Source of the DNA: Zoogloea oleivorans
Lineage (GTDB): Bacteria; Pseudomonadota; Gammaproteobacteria; Burkholderiales; Rhodocyclaceae
Assembly (NCBI RefSeq): GCF_008107625.1
Contig: NZ_SDKK01000023.1
Coordinates: forward strand, 16,221-80,220
Direction: 5' to 3'
Length of the DNA: 64,000 nt
A program made the position numbers and the translations under genes. Every line of letters begins with the position of its first letter. The first letter of the stretch is position 1. Shown piece after piece: positions 1 through 7,978 of this stretch. Below the pieces are notes generated by a model. That model was not told the DNA's origin and did no database searches. It saw nothing but the letters and a program-made list of their open reading frames with translations.

Positions 1-1017
1 CAGCTGCGACATGGCCTGCCTGACGTAGCCCAGTAGACGCTGGTCTATGCCCGAGCCCTCCAATAACTCAGGATGCTGCGCCATGGCCTCGCGCAGCTTC
101 ACCTGAGTCCCGGGATCGTCACCCACATAAGAGCGCACCACTTCCATCCAGCGCAAAGCCAGTTGGTGCATGCGCGGATCATCCGGGGAAACGCCGTCCT
201 CCATATGCTGGAAAACCTCGGCGATCAATGCGGGAAATTTGCTGGTGCCGCGGATATAGTTCTTGCGCAGAAAAATCATCTCTGCCGGCGAAAGATATTC
301 TTGATAGATCGCGTATTTCGTCTCGGCATAAGCCTGCTGAACATAAGCGATTATCTCGAGTGTAACGCCGGTCTGCGCCTGCGCAGCAGGTTCGTTGAAG
401 TGCATCATATTCAGTTTGGCCAGCAAACGCGGATCGCCGTGCGAATCCCGCATAAGCATTGTCATCCAGCATTTCGCCAATGCCAGTGCAGCGGGGCTTT
501 GCGGTGGCACCTTCGTCTCCATCGCCTGTTGCACCGATTGCACCAATTCAGCCCACTCGGCAACGGTACTATTCTCTGCCGTGCTCAACAGTGGGAAACG
601 TTTCTGCTCTTCCTTCGTAAAGTATTTGTCGTACATGTTCATCATCTCCAGAGTCGTTAGCCAGCCGGCAAGTTCCGGTTCCTCTCCCCGCTGCAACTGC
701 CCCTGTAACTGGACTAGCCGCTCACGCAAGGTCGTGCTTTGAGCGATCTGGCAATCCAGCATCCGGATTTGCTGATCGACGATAGACGAAAGGTGAGTCC
801 CGGGATTTGCCAACACATCCCCGATATTGGCCAGCGACAAACCGAAACGCCGCAATGCCTGAATCTGGTGCAAACGGGCAATGTCGTTACGGTTGTAAAG
901 CCGGTAGCCGCTGTCGGAGCGCGCAGAAGGTGCGAGCAAGCCGATGGCGTCGTAGTGGTGCAGCGTGCGCACAGTGAGCCCGCAGCGTTTGGCCAGTTCC
1001 CCCACTCTAAGCAACAT
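1..1017 (-). CDS. MerR family regulator with TipA-like effector domain (3' end cut off)
   Basis: A transcription activator of the MerR family. The N-terminus has the winged-helix signature (MLRVGELAKRCGLTVRTLHH, then YDAIGLLAPSARSDSGYR), followed by a helical linker and a long C-terminal region resembling the TipAS antibiotic- or ligand-binding domain (roughly residues 110-339). The frame is open to base 1, so the C-terminus lies outside the window; 339 residues are visible. The start is the ATG at 1017, directly before the DNA-binding domain. Family members bend a promoter with an over-long spacer, and a matching element lies just upstream. The ligand cannot be told from sequence. Confidence 0.85.
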   Translation of the reverse strand, partial: MLLRVGELAKRCGLTVRTLHHYDAIGLLAPSARSDSGYRLYNRNDIARLHQIQALRRFGLSLANIGDVLANPGTHLSSIVDQQIRMLDCQIAQSTTLRERLVQLQGQLQRGEEPELAGWLTTLEMMNMYDKYFTKEEQKRFPLLSTAENSTVAEWAELVQSVQQAMETKVPPQSPAALALAKCWMTMLMRDSHGDPRLLAKLNMMHFNEPAAQAQTGVTLEIIAYVQQAYAETKYAIYQEYLSPAEMIFLRKNYIRGTSKFPALIAEVFQHMEDGVSPDDPRMHQLALRWMEVVRSYVGDDPGTQVKLREAMAQHPELLEGSGIDQRLLGYVRQAMSQL

Positions 1018-1045
1018 CGGATACTCCTTTCTTCACGCGTGCAGC

Positions 1046-1077
1046 AAGGTTGGAGCCTGACGTCACGTGAGGGTCAA
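1046..1077 (-). promoter_or_regulatory. Over-spaced MerR-type promoter/operator
   Basis: Read on the minus strand, a TTGACC -35 element (1077-1072) and an AACCTT -10-like element (1051-1046) are separated by 20 bp, longer than the optimal 17 and typical of MerR-controlled promoters. The spacer holds an imperfect dyad, CCT-ACGT-ACGT-AGG with one intervening base between blocks (1056-1072). The likely role is autoregulation of the MerR gene. Confidence 0.5.
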
Positions 1078-1258
1078 GCGAATTATTTCAGCGCGCCGCC
1101 ACATGGAGGGTCGTGTGATCGACATAGGAGAACATCCAACCACAATGTTCCGTTCTCCTTTTCAAAGGATCGCCGAGGTCTCCTTAGCCGACAATCAGCC
1201 AGCAGCCCGACTTTTTGAATTTAATTGTATTCTGCTTCTATTTAAGCCGTTTTCAAGC

Positions 1259-1582
1259 ATGCAGCTATTCGTCAAGATACAACTCACCGGCCAGACCATC
1301 ACACTCAACGTTGAGCCGACTGACACTATCGGCAACGTCAAGGGGAAGATCCAGGACCAGGAGGGCATTCCGCTCGACCAGATAGTCCTGATTTTTGCTG
1401 GCAAGACCCTGGAGGGCAATCGAACGCTGGCCGACTACAACATTCAGAAGGAATACACGGTGCACCTGGTTCCGCAGACTGCGCAAGTGCCGCTACTGTC
1501 GCCTTTCGGCTTGCTGGCCACCACCGCGGCGGTTGGTGTGGGCGCCTTTATCAGGCGTCGGCAGTGGATGCGACAGGTCTAG
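1259..1582 (+). CDS. Ubiquitin homologue with C-terminal hydrophobic sorting-like tail
   Basis: 107 residues. Residues 1-71 align almost end to end with eukaryotic ubiquitin: by eye about 50 positions are identical, including blocks VEP-DTI-NVK-KIQD-EGIP-DQ, LIFAGK and DYNIQKE, with one inserted residue after Lys6. Equivalents of Lys6, 27, 29, 48 and 63 are kept; Lys11 and Lys33 are Gln. The conjugating LRLRGG end is absent. Instead the chain continues [13 protein letters not shown], a hydrophobic stretch of about 15 residues and an RRR cluster, which resembles an IPTL-CTERM sorting tail or a tail anchor. The ATG at 1259 matches ubiquitin Met1; upstream in-frame starts lack homology and no clear signal peptide is seen. 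It lies 4 nt before an autotransporter gene. No E1, E2 or deubiquitinase gene is nearby. Function unknown; horizontal acquisition is likely. Confidence 0.85.
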   Translation: MQLFVKIQLTGQTITLNVEPTDTIGNVKGKIQDQEGIPLDQIVLIFAGKTLEGNRTLADYNIQKEYTVHLVPQTAQVPLLSPFGLLATTAAVGVGAFIRRRQWMRQV

Positions 1583-1586
1583 CCCG

Positions 1587-3347
1587 ATGCAACAGCCTCA
1601 AGCAAAAATGCGGGGCCTGGTCCTGCTGGCCTGCGCCGCGCTGACGGCGAATGTGCAGGCCCTCGGCACAGCCAGCCCGGCGGATATTCCGGGCCTGCTG
1701 ATTGTGGATGCCAGCGTGCCGGCGGAATACGTGAACACCATCACATCCGGCGCCGCCGGCAACCAGCCCTTCGAGGCCGGCACGACGGTTTATAAAGTCC
1801 ACACGACCGAAGCCTTTGTCGCCATTCGTTCCTATTACACGCCTGCCGAGCCCGGCAAGGCCGGGCAGGCCGGGAGCTGGGTTGCACCGCTGGCCGAAAC
1901 GCGCGGCCTGAGTCGTGCCGAGTTGATGGATCGGCTGGCGTTGCCGGTCAATGCCGACGGGACACGGAACAACACTTTTGCACTGGTGCTGGTGCCCGCC
2001 GGGGTGACCTTCTGGAGCGGCAAGGCGGGGCCGATCACGAGTTCCAGGGTGGACCCGGTGGGGGCCTACTGGGGCGAGGGCGGCGGCATTCAATACTATG
2101 TCGGGCGCAATGCCGGAGACGTGGCGGGCTTTCAGGTGCCGCTCAGGAATTACGTGCTGGCGGCGCCGATGGGCGAGGTCAATCTGCTGGCCTACAGCCC
2201 GCGACTCAGCGGCAACGCCCTCAAGGTCGGGCGTTACATGGATGGCCTGACTGTTCAGGCCTACAGCGATCTGGACAAGGTGTTTACTGCGCTGGACATC
2301 CTCAATCTGTCCACCGAGCGCGCCGACCCCAGGCTGCAGCAGGTGATCGCCCAACTGGGGGCGGAGCGTCATGGGGCGCTCGGCCTGGCCGGCCTGCATC
2401 AGTCGCGGCTGTTCATGGATCAACTGACGAGCGCTTCGAGCCCCTTTGCGCCGGCCGGCCAGCGTGTGCCGGAAGTCGATGACAAGGGCCGCCGGACGTG
2501 GATCAAGCTGCAGGGCGTGCGCTCACGGCAGTCTTCCGATGCGGAGCGCAGCGGTTTCACGCAAAACACCACCACCCTGGTGGCCGGCATGGCGATGCGC
2601 CACGACGAGAACTGGACCTTTGGTGCCGCGCTTGGCTACCTGTCGTCGGATCTGGACTGGGCCGACAGTGCGCCCGGGCAGGCCAGGCTGCAGTCCGGCC
2701 ATGTGGGGGCTTATGCCACTTACCGGGCCGCTGCCGTGATGGCCACCGCCCAGCTCTTCCAGGGCTACAGCAGCATCGACACCCGCCGCAGCATCAGTAT
2801 TCCCGATGCGGGGTTGTGGGCCGGCTATTCGTCGGCGCTGAACCGGACGGCCAGCGGCAACAGCCATGCCTTTGCCACCGGTGCCCGGCTGGATGTGGCC
2901 CACCTCATGGCGGTGCCGCGGGTCAGGCTGGCGCCCTTCCTCGGTCTGGAATACCAGCGCTTCGATCGGCAGCAATTCACTGAAAAGGGCGCCGACAGCA
3001 TCAATCTGGCGGTGCACGGAAAAACCCTCGAAGACCTGCGCGCGCGCTTCGGTGTTGTCCTCGAATCCCCGCTGGGCACGGCGGCCAGCCTCGATTGGTC
3101 CGTCGACGGGCGCCTGTTGACCGCCCCCCGTCTGGGGGGCGGCCGTGGTGCTATCCAGGCGGGTTTCGCAGGGCAGGGCGGCACTTTCTCATCGAATGGG
3201 TGGGCCGCTCCTGCCGTCCTTAACCAGATGGGTATCGGCCTGTCGGGGCGCAGCAAGCACTCCGACCTGGCGCTGGCTTACCACTACGAGCGCGGCGCCG
3301 GCTTCGCGTCGAGCGCCTTGCTGGCCAAGGCCGACTGGCGCTTCTGA
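1587..3347 (+). CDS. Autotransporter outer-membrane beta-barrel protein
   Basis: 586 residues from the ATG at 1587 (alternative ATG at 1608). The N-terminus is a Sec signal peptide (VLLACAALTANVQA). The passenger spans about residues 30-330; the C-terminal 270 or so residues look like an autotransporter beta-domain of alternating amphipathic strands ending in the expected terminal Phe (AKADWRF). Inside the passenger, a stretch with LALP, VPAG and GGGIQYYV resembles a domain common in large bacterial exoproteins and vaguely resembles TNT-type NAD glycohydrolases (weak inference). The gene starts 4 nt after the ubiquitin-like gene, so the two are probably co-transcribed. The passenger is short for an adhesin, and its function is unknown. 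Confidence 0.8.
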   Translation: MQQPQAKMRGLVLLACAALTANVQALGTASPADIPGLLIVDASVPAEYVNTITSGAAGNQPFEAGTTVYKVHTTEAFVAIRSYYTPAEPGKAGQAGSWVAPLAETRGLSRAELMDRLALPVNADGTRNNTFALVLVPAGVTFWSGKAGPITSSRVDPVGAYWGEGGGIQYYVGRNAGDVAGFQVPLRNYVLAAPMGEVNLLAYSPRLSGNALKVGRYMDGLTVQAYSDLDKVFTALDILNLSTERADPRLQQVIAQLGAERHGALGLAGLHQSRLFMDQLTSASSPFAPAGQRVPEVDDKGRRTWIKLQGVRSRQSSDAERSGFTQNTTTLVAGMAMRHDENWTFGAALGYLSSDLDWADSAPGQARLQSGHVGAYATYRAAAVMATAQLFQGYSSIDTRRSISIPDAGLWAGYSSALNRTASGNSHAFATGARLDVAHLMAVPRVRLAPFLGLEYQRFDRQQFTEKGADSINLAVHGKTLEDLRARFGVVLESPLGTAASLDWSVDGRLLTAPRLGGGRGAIQAGFAGQGGTFSSNGWAAPAVLNQMGIGLSGRSKHSDLALAYHYERGAGFASSALLAKADWRF

Positions 3348-3365
3348 CGACGCGCGCAGGGTGGG

Positions 3366-4373
3366 TCAGTAGGTCAGGCAGATCTTGCCGAAGTGCGCCC
3401 CGGAAGCCTGGTGGCGGAAGGCATCGGCGATCTTTTCGAGCGGGAAGCTGGCGTCGATGACGGGGCGCAGGCCGCTGGCTTCGATGGCCCGCACCATGTC
3501 GATCTGCTGCCGGCGGTTACCGACAACCAGGCCTTGCAGGCGCGCCTGCTTGAGCATCAGGGCGATGGTCGGCACGTCGCCGCTGATGCCGGTCAGGATG
3601 CCGATGAGGGCGATGTGTCCGCCCACCCGCACGGCGGCGATCGACTGGGGCAGGGTGGCCGGCCCGCCCACTTCGACCACGTGGTCTACGCCGCGGCCGC
3701 CGGTCAGCTCGAAAGCCTTGGCACCCCAGTCGGCGTGGGTCTTGTAGTTGATCGTGTGATCGGCGCCGAGGGCGCGCAGGCGTTCGAGCTTCTCGTCGGA
3801 CGACGAGGTGGCGATGACCGTTGCGCCCATGGCCTTGGCAAACTGCAGCGCAAAGATCGACACGCCACCGGTTCCCATCACCAGCACCGAGTCGCCCGCC
3901 TTCAGGCCGCCATTGACGACCAGGGCACGCCAGGCGGTGAGGCCGGCGGTGGTCAGGGTGGCTGCTTCGGCATGGCTGTAGCCGGCCGGGGCGTGGGTGA
4001 ACCAGTGCGCCGGCTTCACAATCCATTCGCGGGCATAGCCGTCAACGCCATCGCCCGGCGTGGTGGCAAAGTCGCTGACCGTCGGTTCGCCATCGAGCCA
4101 GCCCGGAAAGAAGCACGACACCACGTGATCGCCGACCTTGAATTCGGCGACGCCCGCACCAACCGCTTCCACCACCCCGGCGCCGTCCGACATGGGAATC
4201 CGCCCGTCGGCTGCCGGCAGAATGCCGACCGCTACGGCGTAGTCGTGGAAGTTGAGGGAACTGGCATGCACGCGCACGCGTACTTCGCCCGGACCGGGTT
4301 CGCCAGGGGCGGCGCCATCGATGAGTTGCAGGTTGTCGAGTGCTGCGGGACTGCGCAGGGTGATCACTTTCAT
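3366..4373 (-). CDS. Zinc-free medium-chain dehydrogenase / quinone oxidoreductase-like
   Basis: 335 residues. A GroES-like N-terminal domain (VRVRVHASSLNFHDYAVAVG) is followed by a Rossmann fold with MGTGGVSIFALQFAKAMGA near residues 165-183. The four-cysteine structural zinc lobe of classical alcohol dehydrogenases is missing, which points to the NAD(P)H-dependent quinone-oxidoreductase/alkene-reductase branch of the MDR superfamily. Its ATG shares one base with the stop of the upstream SDR gene, so the two are translationally coupled. With that NmrA/QorB-like partner and a divergent HxlR regulator, it forms an electrophile- or quinone-responsive unit. The exact substrate is not determinable. 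Confidence 0.8.
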   Translation of the reverse strand: MKVITLRSPAALDNLQLIDGAAPGEPGPGEVRVRVHASSLNFHDYAVAVGILPAADGRIPMSDGAGVVEAVGAGVAEFKVGDHVVSCFFPGWLDGEPTVSDFATTPGDGVDGYAREWIVKPAHWFTHAPAGYSHAEAATLTTAGLTAWRALVVNGGLKAGDSVLVMGTGGVSIFALQFAKAMGATVIATSSSDEKLERLRALGADHTINYKTHADWGAKAFELTGGRGVDHVVEVGGPATLPQSIAAVRVGGHIALIGILTGISGDVPTIALMLKQARLQGLVVGNRRQQIDMVRAIEASGLRPVIDASFPLEKIADAFRHQASGAHFGKICLTY

Positions 4374-5236
4374 TACAACGACTCCTTGGGAATGGATGGG
4401 GCGATGCTTGTCGCCAATCTTGTTGTCGGACGGCCGATGAGCTGGCTCAACTGGTGGCTGTCGTCGAACAGCCCGCCCTTCGAGGCGCCCACGTCGGAAT
4501 CGGCCAGCAGGGCAGCGAGCCCTTCCGGCAGGCCGGCACCGAGCAGAATCGCCTTGTAATCGGCTTCGGGCAAGTCTTTGTACGCAATTTCCTTGCCGGA
4601 CTGTGTTGTTATTTCAGCGGCCAGCTCGGCCAGCGTGTAGGCCGTATCGCCGGCCAGTTCGTAGACGCGTCCGGCCTGGTCGTCCTGCGTCAACACGGCG
4701 GCGGCCGCTTCCGCGTAGTCGGCGCGGGCCGCCGAGGCGATGCGTCCGGTGCCGGCACTGCCCAGCAGCACACCGTGGGCGAGGGCGGCCGGCACGCTGG
4801 CGGCATAGTTCTCGGTGTACCAGCCGTTGCGCAGAAGCACGTGGGGTAGGCCCGAGGCGCGTAGCAGGGCTTCGGTTGCCTGGTGTTCGGCGGCCAGCCC
4901 GAGGGGCGAGACGTCGGCGTGCAGCAGGCTGGTATAGGCCAGCAGCTTCACGCCGGCGCGTTGGGCGGCGTCGATGACGGCCCGGTGCTGGGGGACCCGC
5001 TGGCCGACTTCGCTGGAGGAGATGAGCAGCAGCTTGTCGGCGCCCTGGAAGGCGGCATCCAGCGTGGCGGGCTGGGTGTAGTCGGCCTGCCGGACCTGCA
5101 CGCCGCGGGCGGCCAGGTCACTGACTTTTGCGGGGGTCCGCACGGCGGCGACGATTTCGCTGGCGGGGAGCTTGTGCAGCAGGGCTTCGATGACGAGGCG
5201 GCCGAGTTGGCCGGAGGCGCCGGTGATGACGATCAT
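4373..5236 (-). CDS. NmrA/QorB-like NAD(P)H:quinone oxidoreductase (SDR family)
   Basis: 287 residues, an atypical short-chain dehydrogenase. The N-terminus MIVITGASGQLGRLVIEAL carries the GxxGxxG dinucleotide site, followed by VAAVRTPAKVSDLAARGVQV, typical of QorB/YtfG proteins that select NADPH. Residues LLISSSEVGQR are also characteristic. QorB reduces quinones, and its gene is usually divergent from an HxlR-type regulator, as here. It is the first gene of a two-gene minus-strand operon, with its stop overlapping the start of the MDR dehydrogenase. Control is likely through the dyads in the divergent intergenic region. Confidence 0.82.
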   Translation of the reverse strand: MIVITGASGQLGRLVIEALLHKLPASEIVAAVRTPAKVSDLAARGVQVRQADYTQPATLDAAFQGADKLLLISSSEVGQRVPQHRAVIDAAQRAGVKLLAYTSLLHADVSPLGLAAEHQATEALLRASGLPHVLLRNGWYTENYAASVPAALAHGVLLGSAGTGRIASAARADYAEAAAAVLTQDDQAGRVYELAGDTAYTLAELAAEITTQSGKEIAYKDLPEADYKAILLGAGLPEGLAALLADSDVGASKGGLFDDSHQLSQLIGRPTTRLATSIAPSIPKESL

Positions 5237-5286
5237 GGTGCAAGTCCTTTGTGGATACGTTGGGAGCTGGCAGAATAATTCCCTAA

Positions 5287-5317
5287 CTTACTTTTAGTAA
5301 GTACGTACCTGAAGGTA
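5287..5317. promoter_or_regulatory. Operator dyads between the qorB-like and HxlR genes
   Basis: Two adjacent inverted repeats lie between the divergent genes: CTTACT-TTT-AGTAAG (5287-5301) and TACCT-GA-AGGTA (5306-5317), with a GTACGTAC palindrome bridging them (5301-5308). HxlR-family repressors bind such short dyads at divergent promoters. The second dyad ends 7 bases before the HxlR start codon, fitting autorepression plus control of the quinone-reductase operon. Confidence 0.6.
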
Positions 5318-5324
5318 AGTATCC

Positions 5325-5726
5325 ATGAGCGAAACCGATGTGTCCCTGATTCCTCCCGCGACCTTGTCTGAACAGATGCGGCGTGGCGAACTGTTTGCAG
5401 TCGACTGTCCGTCGCGGGACGTGCTCCAGCATGTGACCAGCCGCTGGGGCGTGCTGGTGCTGGTGGCGCTGCTGGCCGGCACGCATCGCTTCAGCGACTT
5501 GCGGCGCAAGATCGGCGGTGTCAGCGAGAAAATGTTGGCGCAGACCCTGCAGTGGCTGGAGAGCGATGGCTTCGTGCTGCGCAAGTCCTACCCGGTGGTG
5601 CCGCCGCATGTCGAATACAGCCTCACGCCGCTGGGGCTGGAGGTCGCGCGACGGGTCGAGGCGCTGGCTGACTGGATCGAAGGTAACCTGCCTTCGATCA
5701 TGGAAGCACGCAAGCTGCGCAGTTAG
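5325..5726 (+). CDS. HxlR family winged-helix transcriptional regulator
   Basis: 133 residues. The HxlR signature is present: CPSRDVLQHVTSRWGVLVLVALLAGTHRF, then SDLRRKIGGVSEKMLAQTL with the recognition helix, and the wing YPVVPPHVEYSLTPLG. Many family members (QorR, YodB, HypR) sense quinones, diamide or hypochlorite through a reactive cysteine; here a Cys sits near residue 25 just before the helix, the usual position of that sensor. It is divergent from the quinone-reductase operon and likely represses it and itself. Confidence 0.87.
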   Translation: MSETDVSLIPPATLSEQMRRGELFAVDCPSRDVLQHVTSRWGVLVLVALLAGTHRFSDLRRKIGGVSEKMLAQTLQWLESDGFVLRKSYPVVPPHVEYSLTPLGLEVARRVEALADWIEGNLPSIMEARKLRS

Positions 5727-5765
5727 CCCGGCCCCTTATCCGCAGGTCGGGCGGAGGCGGGGAGT

Positions 5766-6758
5766 TCAGAGCTTGCGCTCGAAGAAGCGGACCAGTTGTT
5801 GTCGCGCCTCATGGGCTTTGGCAACGTCGGGGCGGATGTCGATGCGGGCTGCTGCATTGAAGCGGTCAGCGCCCAGGTGGCCGAACGGGTCGTAGGGCTT
5901 GAAGGACACCTGCAGCTTGTCCCAGGCGTGATAGGCGCCGTCGTAGGTCACCACGTCGATGTTGCGTTGCTCCGCCGCGGTCAGGCTGGCCTTGAGATTG
6001 ATACAGCGCTGGGCGCCGTTGTCCGCCGTTGTGGCCCGGTCGTAGTCGTCCTGGGTGCCGATCTGTATCAGTACCGGTGCGCCGGTGAGCGGGTTGCCGG
6101 CCGTTGCCCCAAAGGCGGAGTAGGGAATGTTGGGGTTGTTGTAGGCGTAGCACACCGGGTAGTGGGCCACGTGAGCCTTGAAGCGCAGGGTGCCACCGAC
6201 GGCGCTGGCCACGTTGTTGCTCGCCGAGGCCATGGCAATCACGCCGCCCCACGAGAAACCGAGCACGCCGACGCGTTGTGCATCGATGCCGGCTTGTGTG
6301 CCCAGAAAACGCAGTGCCGAGAAGGCGTCGGGGTAGGTGAGGGCCGGCAGGGCAGGGCGGCTGGCGCCATTGCTTACGCCGCGGGCTTCCCACATGTCGA
6401 TTTCCAGTGTGGCGATGCCGGCCGCATGGAGGGACTCGGCATGGAAGTCGCCGCGGGCATCGACGCCCGACGAGCCGTGGAGGATCAGTACCGCCGGCAG
6501 ACCAGGGCGGGGGCTGTTGCGTTCGTGTCCCCGCCGGCAATCCGCCGGTATCTGCAGCTTGCCCTTCACGGTGAGGAGCCCGTTGGGGACGACTTGTCCG
6601 CTGCTGTTGATAATCAGGTTGGGAGACTGGAATTCAACGAAGGAGATGGTCGGTCGCGCGTTACGCCGGCAGTTGTCGTCATCATCGGCAAGGGCGGGTG
6701 CCGCATGAGCGGCGAACACGGTCAGGGCGGACAGGGCGGCGCAGGGCGTGAGATGCAC
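5766..6758 (-). CDS. Exported dienelactone hydrolase family protein
   Basis: 330 residues from a GTG start at 6758, chosen because GAGG lies 8 nt upstream and a signal peptide (PCAALSALTVFAAHAAPALA) follows at once; a longer frame exists upstream without support. The body is an alpha/beta hydrolase of the DLH family: VLILHGSSGVDARGDFHAE, the nucleophile elbow GFSWGG and a late YDGAYHAWD supplying the catalytic His. The export signal and low similarity to cytoplasmic DLHs argue against a role as the ring-fission hydrolase of the phenol pathway. It lies 119 bp downstream of the LysR gene on the same strand. Confidence 0.75.
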   Translation of the reverse strand: MHLTPCAALSALTVFAAHAAPALADDDDNCRRNARPTISFVEFQSPNLIINSSGQVVPNGLLTVKGKLQIPADCRRGHERNSPRPGLPAVLILHGSSGVDARGDFHAESLHAAGIATLEIDMWEARGVSNGASRPALPALTYPDAFSALRFLGTQAGIDAQRVGVLGFSWGGVIAMASASNNVASAVGGTLRFKAHVAHYPVCYAYNNPNIPYSAFGATAGNPLTGAPVLIQIGTQDDYDRATTADNGAQRCINLKASLTAAEQRNIDVVTYDGAYHAWDKLQVSFKPYDPFGHLGADRFNAAARIDIRPDVAKAHEARQQLVRFFERKL

Positions 6759-6877
6759 GGGGAATACCTCGATGGAAAATGATGTTGGAGAAAGACGCGG
6801 GCGTGTCTTCTCTGAACCATAGTCAAGATTGCTGGAGGTATTCAAGGTAAATAGGTCGCGGCGGGGCGTGCCGGGGC

Positions 6878-7786
6878 TTAGCGGCGCGATCCGGGGGAAG
6901 TCTTCTTGTATTCCTCGACGGTCTCCAGAAAGGCCGCGAGGATCGGCGACTGGTCGTTCTTGCGGTAGATGCAGCTCAGGTCCACGTGGAAGTTGGGCGG
7001 GGTATCGGTGAGCGGCAGGTAGACCACGCTCGGAAACTGCAGCGTGGTGGCCGACTCGGGTACCAGGCAGACGCCAAAGCCGCCCGCCACCAGGGCCACG
7101 CCGGTGACCGCATCGCCTACTTCCTGCGAGATCTGCGGCTGGAAGCCGCTTTCGCTGCACAGACCGATCACCCGGTCGATGAAGCTCGGGCGCGCGCCGG
7201 TGGGGAACAGGACCATCGGGTGGTCCTGCAGGTCGGCAAAGCGGATGCTCGGCTGGCGGGCCAGCGGGTGGTCGGCATGGATGGCCAGCAGCAGGTCTTC
7301 GATGGCGACCTGCTGGACGCCGATGTCCTCCAGCGGGGTCAGCATGCGGTTGAAGCCGACCGAGATGCGGCGCTGGCGCAGGGCCTCGATCTGCTCGGCC
7401 TTGGTCATGGTGTGCAGCACCACCTTCACGTCCGGGTGGTGGTTGCGAAAGGCCAGCAGCAGCTTGGGAATGGCGTCGAGGATGGCCGACCCGAAGATGG
7501 CCACGTCAAGGCGCCCGAGCTTGCCTTGGTCGGCCCGCTGGGTGCGCTCGGTGGCCTGTTCGACCAGCGAGCGGATGTTGCGCGCTTCCTCCAGAAACAG
7601 CTCGCCGGCCTGGGTCAGTTCCATGCCCCGCGGGGTGCGGATGAACAGGGTGACGCCGAGTTCCTCTTCAAGCTGCTGGATCTGCCGGGTCAGGGGCGGC
7701 TGCGAGATGTGCAGCCGGGCGGCGGCCCGTCCGATGTTCTCCTCTTCGGCGACGGCGACGAAGTAGCGCAGGTGGCGCAGATCCAC
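6878..7786 (-). CDS. LysR family transcriptional regulator (candidate joint regulator of transport and meta pathway)
   Basis: 302 residues. The N-terminal winged helix (MDLRHLRYFVAVAEEENIGR, then LHISQPPLTRQIQQLEEELG) is classic LysR, followed by a two-lobed ligand-binding domain. It belongs with the CatM/BenM/AphT-type aromatic regulators in general character. It is divergent from the DUF1302 operon at 7979, and the 192-bp space holds a T-N11-A LysR box. The same box with the same downstream half-site recurs at 35875, ahead of the semialdehyde dehydrogenase operon; AphT-type LysR proteins are known to control such lower meta operons. The inducer is unknown, but a pathway intermediate is expected. 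Confidence 0.88.
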   Translation of the reverse strand: MDLRHLRYFVAVAEEENIGRAAARLHISQPPLTRQIQQLEEELGVTLFIRTPRGMELTQAGELFLEEARNIRSLVEQATERTQRADQGKLGRLDVAIFGSAILDAIPKLLLAFRNHHPDVKVVLHTMTKAEQIEALRQRRISVGFNRMLTPLEDIGVQQVAIEDLLLAIHADHPLARQPSIRFADLQDHPMVLFPTGARPSFIDRVIGLCSESGFQPQISQEVGDAVTGVALVAGGFGVCLVPESATTLQFPSVVYLPLTDTPPNFHVDLSCIYRKNDQSPILAAFLETVEEYKKTSPGSRR

Positions 7787-7830
7787 TTTCTTCTCCTTTT
7801 TCCCGATGTGGCTGGATGCCGGATTCGATC

Positions 7831-7876
7831 ATACCCAGAAGGTATTGGTGAGGGGAAATAATGGTATTGGACGGTA
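7831..7876. promoter_or_regulatory. LysR recognition and activation sites, upstream of the DUF1302 operon
   Basis: ATACC-N5-GGTAT (7831-7845) is a perfect 15-bp palindrome with T-N11-A spacing, the LysR recognition box. A second element, GGTATTGGACGGTA (7863-7876), starts 22 bp after the palindrome's right half. The same arrangement, with the same spacing, is found at 35875-35920. The LysR gene starts 44 bp to the left and the DUF1302 gene 102 bp to the right, the usual layout for a divergent LysR promoter. Confidence 0.68.
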
Positions 7877-7978
7877 ATCCTCCCGAGCGATAACTTGCGT
7901 CCCAACCCACCGCAAAGCAGGCCAAAGACCTGTGCCGCGGGAAGGGCAACAAGTCATACCACGCATGAGGAGGAAGAC

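Noticed and set aside
1259..3347. Bacterial ubiquitin-conjugation (Bil-type) operon
   Set aside because: No E1, E2, RING or JAB-type gene next to the ubiquitin homologue, and the diglycine end is absent.
5766..6758. Dienelactone-hydrolase-like gene as the missing ring-fission hydrolase
   Set aside because: The protein has a clear signal peptide and belongs to another alpha/beta-hydrolase branch; it is also far from the meta operon.
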